9,295 nucleotides of DNA from JBQCEE01 sp051960575 (GTDB lineage: Bacteria; Actinomycetota; Actinomycetes; Mycobacteriales; Jatrophihabitantaceae): assembly GCF_051960575.1 (NCBI RefSeq), contig NZ_JBQCEE010000236.1:1-9295 (forward strand), given 5' to 3'. The notes beneath the pieces were generated by a model that was given only the letters and a program-made list of their open reading frames with translations, was not told where the DNA came from and did not search any database. Positions 6,506 through 9,295 of this stretch are shown here, one piece after another; position 1 is the stretch's first letter; every line of letters begins with the position of its first letter. The position numbers and the translations under genes are program-made.

Positions 6506-7285
6506 ATGGCGGTCATGACGACCCGACGGGCGATCGTGCGGCGGGGTGTGCCCGCGCCCGACGACCTCGCCGTCGAGGAGCCGCTGATCCTCGCCCTCGA
6601 CGGCGCGCCGATCGCCACCCTCATGCGCACCCCCGGGCACGACATCGAGCTCGCCGCCGGCTGGCTGAACGTCGAGTCGGGGGTGCGCACGGCCGACGAC
6701 GTCGCGGTGCTGCGTTCGTGCCGCGACGACGACACCGACCGCGTGCACATCGACCTGCGGGCGGGCGTCGAGCCGCCGCGTCCGCGGGCGTTCGTCACCT
6801 CGGCCGCGTGCGGCGTCTGCTCGGCCGACGTGGTCGACGTGACCCCGCTGCGGCGCGCCGACCCGCACACGCCGGGCTGGACGATCGGTTCCGACGTCCT
6901 GGTCGGGCTGCCGGACGCCATGCGCGAGCAGCAGAAGGCCTTCCGGCGCACCGGTGCGGTGCACGCCGCCGCGCTCGCCGACACGGCCGGCGTGCTGCAC
7001 GTCGTGCGCGAGGACGTCGGTCGGCACAACGCGGTCGACAAGGTCGTCGGCCGCGCCCTGCTCGACGGTCTGCTGCCGGCCACCGACCACCTGCTCGTCG
7101 TCAGCGGACGCGTGTCGTTCGAGATCGTGCAGAAGGCGGTGGCCGCGGGAGTGGCCGGCATCGTCGCGGTCTCCGCGCCGTCCAGCCTCGCCGTCGACCT
7201 CGCCCGCAAGCAGGGGCTGCTGCTCGCCGGACTCGTCCGCAACGGCACCTGCAACCTCTACGCCGGCGCCGACCTCGTCGTCTGA
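6506..7285 (+). CDS. fdhD: Formate dehydrogenase accessory sulfurtransferase FdhD
   Basis: FdhD moves sulfur from a cysteine desulfurase to the molybdenum cofactor of formate dehydrogenases, which is needed for their activity. From the ATG at 6506 the protein has 259 residues (E. coli FdhD is 277). Visible family features are LAVEEPL (21-27), the MRTPGHDIELAAGW block, and the conserved Cys pair in ACGVCSAD (Cys102 and Cys105, a CxxC carried on a loop). Further on are the TGAVHAAAL segment (149-157), EDVGRHNAVDKVVG, SGRVSFEIVQK and SAPSSLAVDLA. The family commonly has Gly after the second Cys where this protein has Ser. No formate dehydrogenase gene is in the window, so the client enzyme must be elsewhere. 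A MobA-like gene of the same cofactor pathway lies about 1.8 kb downstream on the other strand. Confidence 0.95.
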   Translation: MAVMTTRRAIVRRGVPAPDDLAVEEPLILALDGAPIATLMRTPGHDIELAAGWLNVESGVRTADDVAVLRSCRDDDTDRVHIDLRAGVEPPRPRAFVTSAACGVCSADVVDVTPLRRADPHTPGWTIGSDVLVGLPDAMREQQKAFRRTGAVHAAALADTAGVLHVVREDVGRHNAVDKVVGRALLDGLLPATDHLLVVSGRVSFEIVQKAVAAGVAGIVAVSAPSSLAVDLARKQGLLLAGLVRNGTCNLYAGADLVV

Positions 7286-7288
7286 CGC

Positions 7289-7350
7289 CACGAACCCCCT
7301 GCTGTGGCCCATCTCCGGGCTCGGGAACGAGCCACAGGAGGGGGTTCGTG
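7289..7350 (+). terminator. 20-bp hairpin after fdhD, probable terminator
   Basis: Arms 7289-7308 and 7331-7350 pair at 19 of 20 positions (one G/G mismatch, 7301/7338) around a 22-nt loop. It starts 4 nt after the fdhD stop and has no T-run. The position suits a terminator for fdhD. Because it is nearly symmetrical, it may also be a repeat element. It shares a 10-mer (CACAGCAGGG, opposite strand) with the hairpin after rarA. Confidence 0.65.
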
Positions 7351-7398
7351 CTGCGCGTTCGAGTGGCGAGAACGTGTTCCACCCCTGACGATCTCCGG

Positions 7399-8877
7399 GT
7401 GACGACACGACGCTCCTTCCTCACCGGCGGTCTCGCGGCAGCAGGCGCCGTCGCCCTCGGCGCAGCCGGGACGCAGCCCGCCGAGGCCGCGACCACGCTC
7501 TCGGCGGACGTCGTGGTCGTCGGCGCCGGACTCGCGGGGCTCACGACCGCCCGCCGTCTCGTCGCGGCGGGCAAGTCGGTCATCGTGCTCGAGGCGCGCG
7601 ACCGCGTCGGCGGCCGCACCCTCAACCACCCGATCGGCGGCGGCAAGGTCGCCGAGGCCGGCGGCGAGTTCGTCGGCCCGACCCAGACGCGCATCGTCGC
7701 GCTGGCGAACGAGGTCGGCGTGGGCACCTTCGACGCCTACGACACCGGGCAGAACGTCTACGTCAACGGCCTCATCCGGCTGCAGTACTCCGACACCAGC
7801 CCGCTCGGCACGGCGCCGCCCGACCCGCTGCTGCTCGCCGACATCACGACGCTGGTGCTGCAGATCGACCAGCTGGCGGCGAAGGTCGACGTGCAGCGGC
7901 CGTGGGCGTCGCCCGACGCCGCGACCTACGACGCGATGACGCTGACGACCTGGGTGCAGCAGCACTCGGTGAACAGTGCCGGCGTGCTGGCGATCCTCGC
8001 GCCGTTCCTCGAGGCGCTGCTCGGCGCCGAGGCCGGCGACGTCTCGATGCTCGCGGTGCTGGCGTACGTGGCCGCCGCGGGCGACAGCAGCAACGTCGGC
8101 ACGCTCGAGCGGCTGTTCGACGTCCGCGGCGGCGCGCAGCAGTCGCGGATCGTCGGCGGGTCGCAGGTCGTGGCGCAGAAGGTCGCGGCGGCGCTCGGCA
8201 CCCGCGTCCGGCTCGGCACGCCCGTGCGCGAGATCCGCCAGACGGCCACGGGGGTGACGGTCGTCGGCGACACGGTGACGGTGAACGCCGGACGCGTGGT
8301 GGTGGCTGTGCCGCCGGCGCTCGCGGCGCGAATCCGCTACACCCCGCTGCTGCCCGCGCAGCGCGACCTGCTGATGCAGCGCGCCCCGATGGGCGCGTTG
8401 ATGAAGGTCGAGGCCGTGTACCCGGCGCCGTTCTGGCGGGCGCAGGGGCTGACCGGGCAGTTCCTCACCGTCGGTGGCCCGGTCGGCTACGCGTTCGACA
8501 ACTCGCCGGCCGACGGCAGCCCGGGCGTGCTCGCCGGCTTCGTCGGCGGCGCGCAGAACCTGGTGTGGGGCCCGAAGTCGCCGGCCGAGCGACGAGCGGG
8601 CGTGCTCGCGCAGTTCGCGCGGATCTTCCAGGACGACCGGTTCCTCACCCCGACCGACTACTTCGACATGGACTGGACGACCGAGGAGTGGTCGCGCGGC
8701 GGCCCGACCGCGGTGTTCGGCCCGGGCGTGCTGACGCAGTACGGGCCGCAGCTGCGCGTGCCGGTCGGCCGCATCCACTGGGCCGGCACCGAGACCTCGG
8801 ACTACTGGACCGGCTACATGGACGGCGCCGTGCGCTCCGGCGAGCGGGCCGCGGCCGAGGTGCTCGCCGCCGGCTGA
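7399..8877 (+). CDS. Tat-exported flavin amine oxidase (FAD-dependent, monoamine oxidase family)
   Basis: This 492-residue flavoenzyme is expected to oxidise an amine to an imine/aldehyde with FAD. The substrate cannot be read from sequence. A twin-arginine signal (TTRRSFLTGG, residues 2-11), an Ala-rich core and an AEA site near residue 30 indicate export of the folded protein with FAD. The FAD-binding GAGLAG (42-47) and EARDRVGGRT (65-74) follow. VPPALAARIRYTPLLP and MGALMK come later, with Lys336 at the position of the active-site Lys of monoamine oxidases. The end, GRIHWAGTETSDYWTGYMDGAVRSGERAAAEVL, is the canonical FAD-binding C-terminus. The usual flavin-linking Cys position appears to be Gly435. 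I chose GTG 7399 because it starts the Tat signal; GTG 7363 and 7348 are in frame. No good ribosome binding site is visible. Confidence 0.88.
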   Translation: MTTRRSFLTGGLAAAGAVALGAAGTQPAEAATTLSADVVVVGAGLAGLTTARRLVAAGKSVIVLEARDRVGGRTLNHPIGGGKVAEAGGEFVGPTQTRIVALANEVGVGTFDAYDTGQNVYVNGLIRLQYSDTSPLGTAPPDPLLLADITTLVLQIDQLAAKVDVQRPWASPDAATYDAMTLTTWVQQHSVNSAGVLAILAPFLEALLGAEAGDVSMLAVLAYVAAAGDSSNVGTLERLFDVRGGAQQSRIVGGSQVVAQKVAAALGTRVRLGTPVREIRQTATGVTVVGDTVTVNAGRVVVAVPPALAARIRYTPLLPAQRDLLMQRAPMGALMKVEAVYPAPFWRAQGLTGQFLTVGGPVGYAFDNSPADGSPGVLAGFVGGAQNLVWGPKSPAERRAGVLAQFARIFQDDRFLTPTDYFDMDWTTEEWSRGGPTAVFGPGVLTQYGPQLRVPVGRIHWAGTETSDYWTGYMDGAVRSGERAAAEVLAAG

Positions 8878-8888
8878 CGAAACGTCAG
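8874..8888. terminator. Small symmetric hairpin holding both convergent stop codons
   Basis: CTGACG (8874-8879), AAA, CGTCAG (8883-8888) is a perfect 6-bp stem. The left arm contains the TGA of the amine oxidase and the right arm contains the TGA of the convergent small gene on the other strand. Only 7 nt lie between the two stops. It could act as a weak bidirectional terminator, but the stem is short and has no T-run. Confidence 0.4.
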
Positions 8889-9133
8889 GGTTGCGGGTGG
8901 CGCGCCAGGATCCGGCGGACGTCCTCGACCGCCATCTGGACGGTGTCGTGCGTGCCGCCCTCGAGCCCGGCCGACAGGCCGACGAGGAATGCCGTGAGCG
9001 GGGCGGCCGGCCGCGACACGCCGTGCGCGACGTCGCGGGTCAGGTCGAGCAGCAGGTCCTGGTCGAGGGCCGACGGATCGATGCCGAGCTCGTCGGCGAC
9101 CCGGTACAGCCAGGCTTCCAGCGGGTTGGTCAC
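8885..9133 (-). CDS. DUF6457-like small protein linked to MobA
   Basis: This 82-residue protein reads VTNPLEAWLYRVADELGID and continues with a helical, Asp/Leu-rich segment. Then come DLTRDVAHGVSRPAAPLTAFLVGLSAGL (31-58) and a final amphipathic helix. The RDVAHGVxRPAAPLTxFLVG block is characteristic of the actinobacterial DUF6457 family, which is found next to, or fused to, MobA-like nucleotidyltransferases. Its molecular role is unknown to me; the pairing suggests a part in molybdenum-cofactor guanylylation. No membrane segment or cysteine is present. The GTG start overlaps the upstream gene's stop in a GTGA arrangement (4 nt, 9130-9133). An AGAGGA (9141-9146 on this strand) 7 nt upstream is a plausible ribosome binding site. 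An earlier in-frame start exists upstream but would run deep into the MobA-like gene. Confidence 0.82.
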   Translation of the reverse strand: MTNPLEAWLYRVADELGIDPSALDQDLLLDLTRDVAHGVSRPAAPLTAFLVGLSAGLEGGTHDTVQMAVEDVRRILARHPQP

Positions 9134-9295
9134 GGCACCGTCCTCTCGCGTGCGTCGGCGAGATCGTCCCAGGTGTCGATGTCGCTGCCCCACCCCGCAC
9201 CGTCCGGGAGGTCGCGGCAGGCGATGTCGGCGTAGAGGCGGCGCACCGCCGCGCCGGCCGGGTCGCCGACCGCGGCCAGCGCCGCGGCCAGCGAC
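9130..9295 (-). CDS. MobA-like nucleotidyltransferase, C-terminal end (5' end outside window)
   Basis: Only the last 54 codons are visible on the - strand, reading SLAAALAAVGDPAGAAVRRLYADIACRDLPDGAG, then WGSDIDTWDDLADARER and a TGA at 9132-9130. The (D/N)-x-D-T-W-x-D-L motif near the C-terminus is the hallmark end of MobA/NTP-transferase proteins. These attach GMP from GTP to molybdopterin to make the guanine dinucleotide form of the molybdenum cofactor. The catalytic N-terminal loop is outside the window, so MobA itself cannot be separated from a MobA-like cytidylyl- or other sugar-nucleotidyltransferase. The 4-nt overlap with the DUF6457-like gene and the nearby fdhD both favour a role in molybdenum-cofactor maturation. 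I found it by reading the - strand frame that continues to the window edge. Confidence 0.8.
   Translation of the reverse strand, partial: SLAAALAAVGDPAGAAVRRLYADIACRDLPDGAGWGSDIDTWDDLADARERTVP

Noticed and set aside
7357..7379. GTTC-N9-GAAC-N2-GTTC pattern 20-40 nt before the amine oxidase start, as a possible LexA-type or other operator
   Set aside because: Arms are only 4 bp and the pattern does not match the longer actinobacterial SOS box (CGAAC-N4-GTTCG). Chance occurrence is likely.
6718..7398. Upstream extension of the amine oxidase frame through fdhD
   Set aside because: The extension is an Arg/Ala-rich shadow of fdhD. The twin-arginine signal begins right after the GTG at 7399, which is the natural N-terminus.
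8814..9200. Alternative - strand frame of 128 codons overlapping the DUF6457-like and MobA-like genes
   Set aside because: It has no family motif. The two neighbouring frames carry the RDVAHGV...RPAAPLT block and the DIDTWDDL ending, so this frame is a shadow.

Overview
The window is chromosomal DNA of a very GC-rich actinomycete (Actinomycetota). The signs are strong G/C bias at third codon positions, GTG starts, actinobacterial small families (a DUF948-like and a DUF6167-like protein) and the gene order rarA, DUF948, DUF6167, alaS, ruvX, mltG, aroE, which is a familiar actinobacterial housekeeping order. Genus cannot be fixed from the sequence. Coding density is very high and no stretch over 300 bases lacks a gene.

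Region 1 (1-448) is the 3' end of rarA, an AAA+ replication-recombination ATPase. A near-perfect 23-bp hairpin spans its stop codon and separates it from the next transcription unit. Region 2 (527-6445) looks like one long operon on the + strand: a single-pass DUF948-like protein, a small DUF6167-like membrane-anchored protein, alaS (alanyl-tRNA synthetase, complete, with editing domain and C-Ala domain), ruvX/yqgF (RNase H-fold Holliday junction resolvase-like protein), mltG (peptidoglycan lytic transglycosylase) and aroE (shikimate dehydrogenase). Spacing is tight throughout: 0, 12, 1 and 25 nt gaps, then an 8-nt overlap. A TAGGGT -10-like box lies exactly 7 nt before the first ATG.

Region 3 (6446-7350) holds fdhD, with its own TANNNT box exactly 7 nt before the ATG, ending at a 20-bp hairpin. 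Region 4 (7399-8877) is a Tat-exported flavin amine oxidase whose usual FAD-linking cysteine appears to be Gly. Region 5 (8885-9295, - strand) holds a small DUF6457-like protein and the 3' end of a MobA-like nucleotidyltransferase, overlapping by 4 nt and running convergently into the amine oxidase. FdhD and the MobA-like protein both belong to molybdenum-cofactor/formate dehydrogenase maturation, so regions 3 and 5 are probably functionally related, with the oxidase between them.

I see no mobile element, CRISPR array, tRNA or rRNA, and no sign of a new multi-gene system. Most of the window is conserved core genome. The points worth a second look are regulatory (two long hairpins sharing a 10-mer, and paired leaderless-type promoters with a shared octamer upstream) and protein-level (the Cys-to-Gly change in the oxidase, and the Asp/His-rich repeat tail and four cysteines of MltG).
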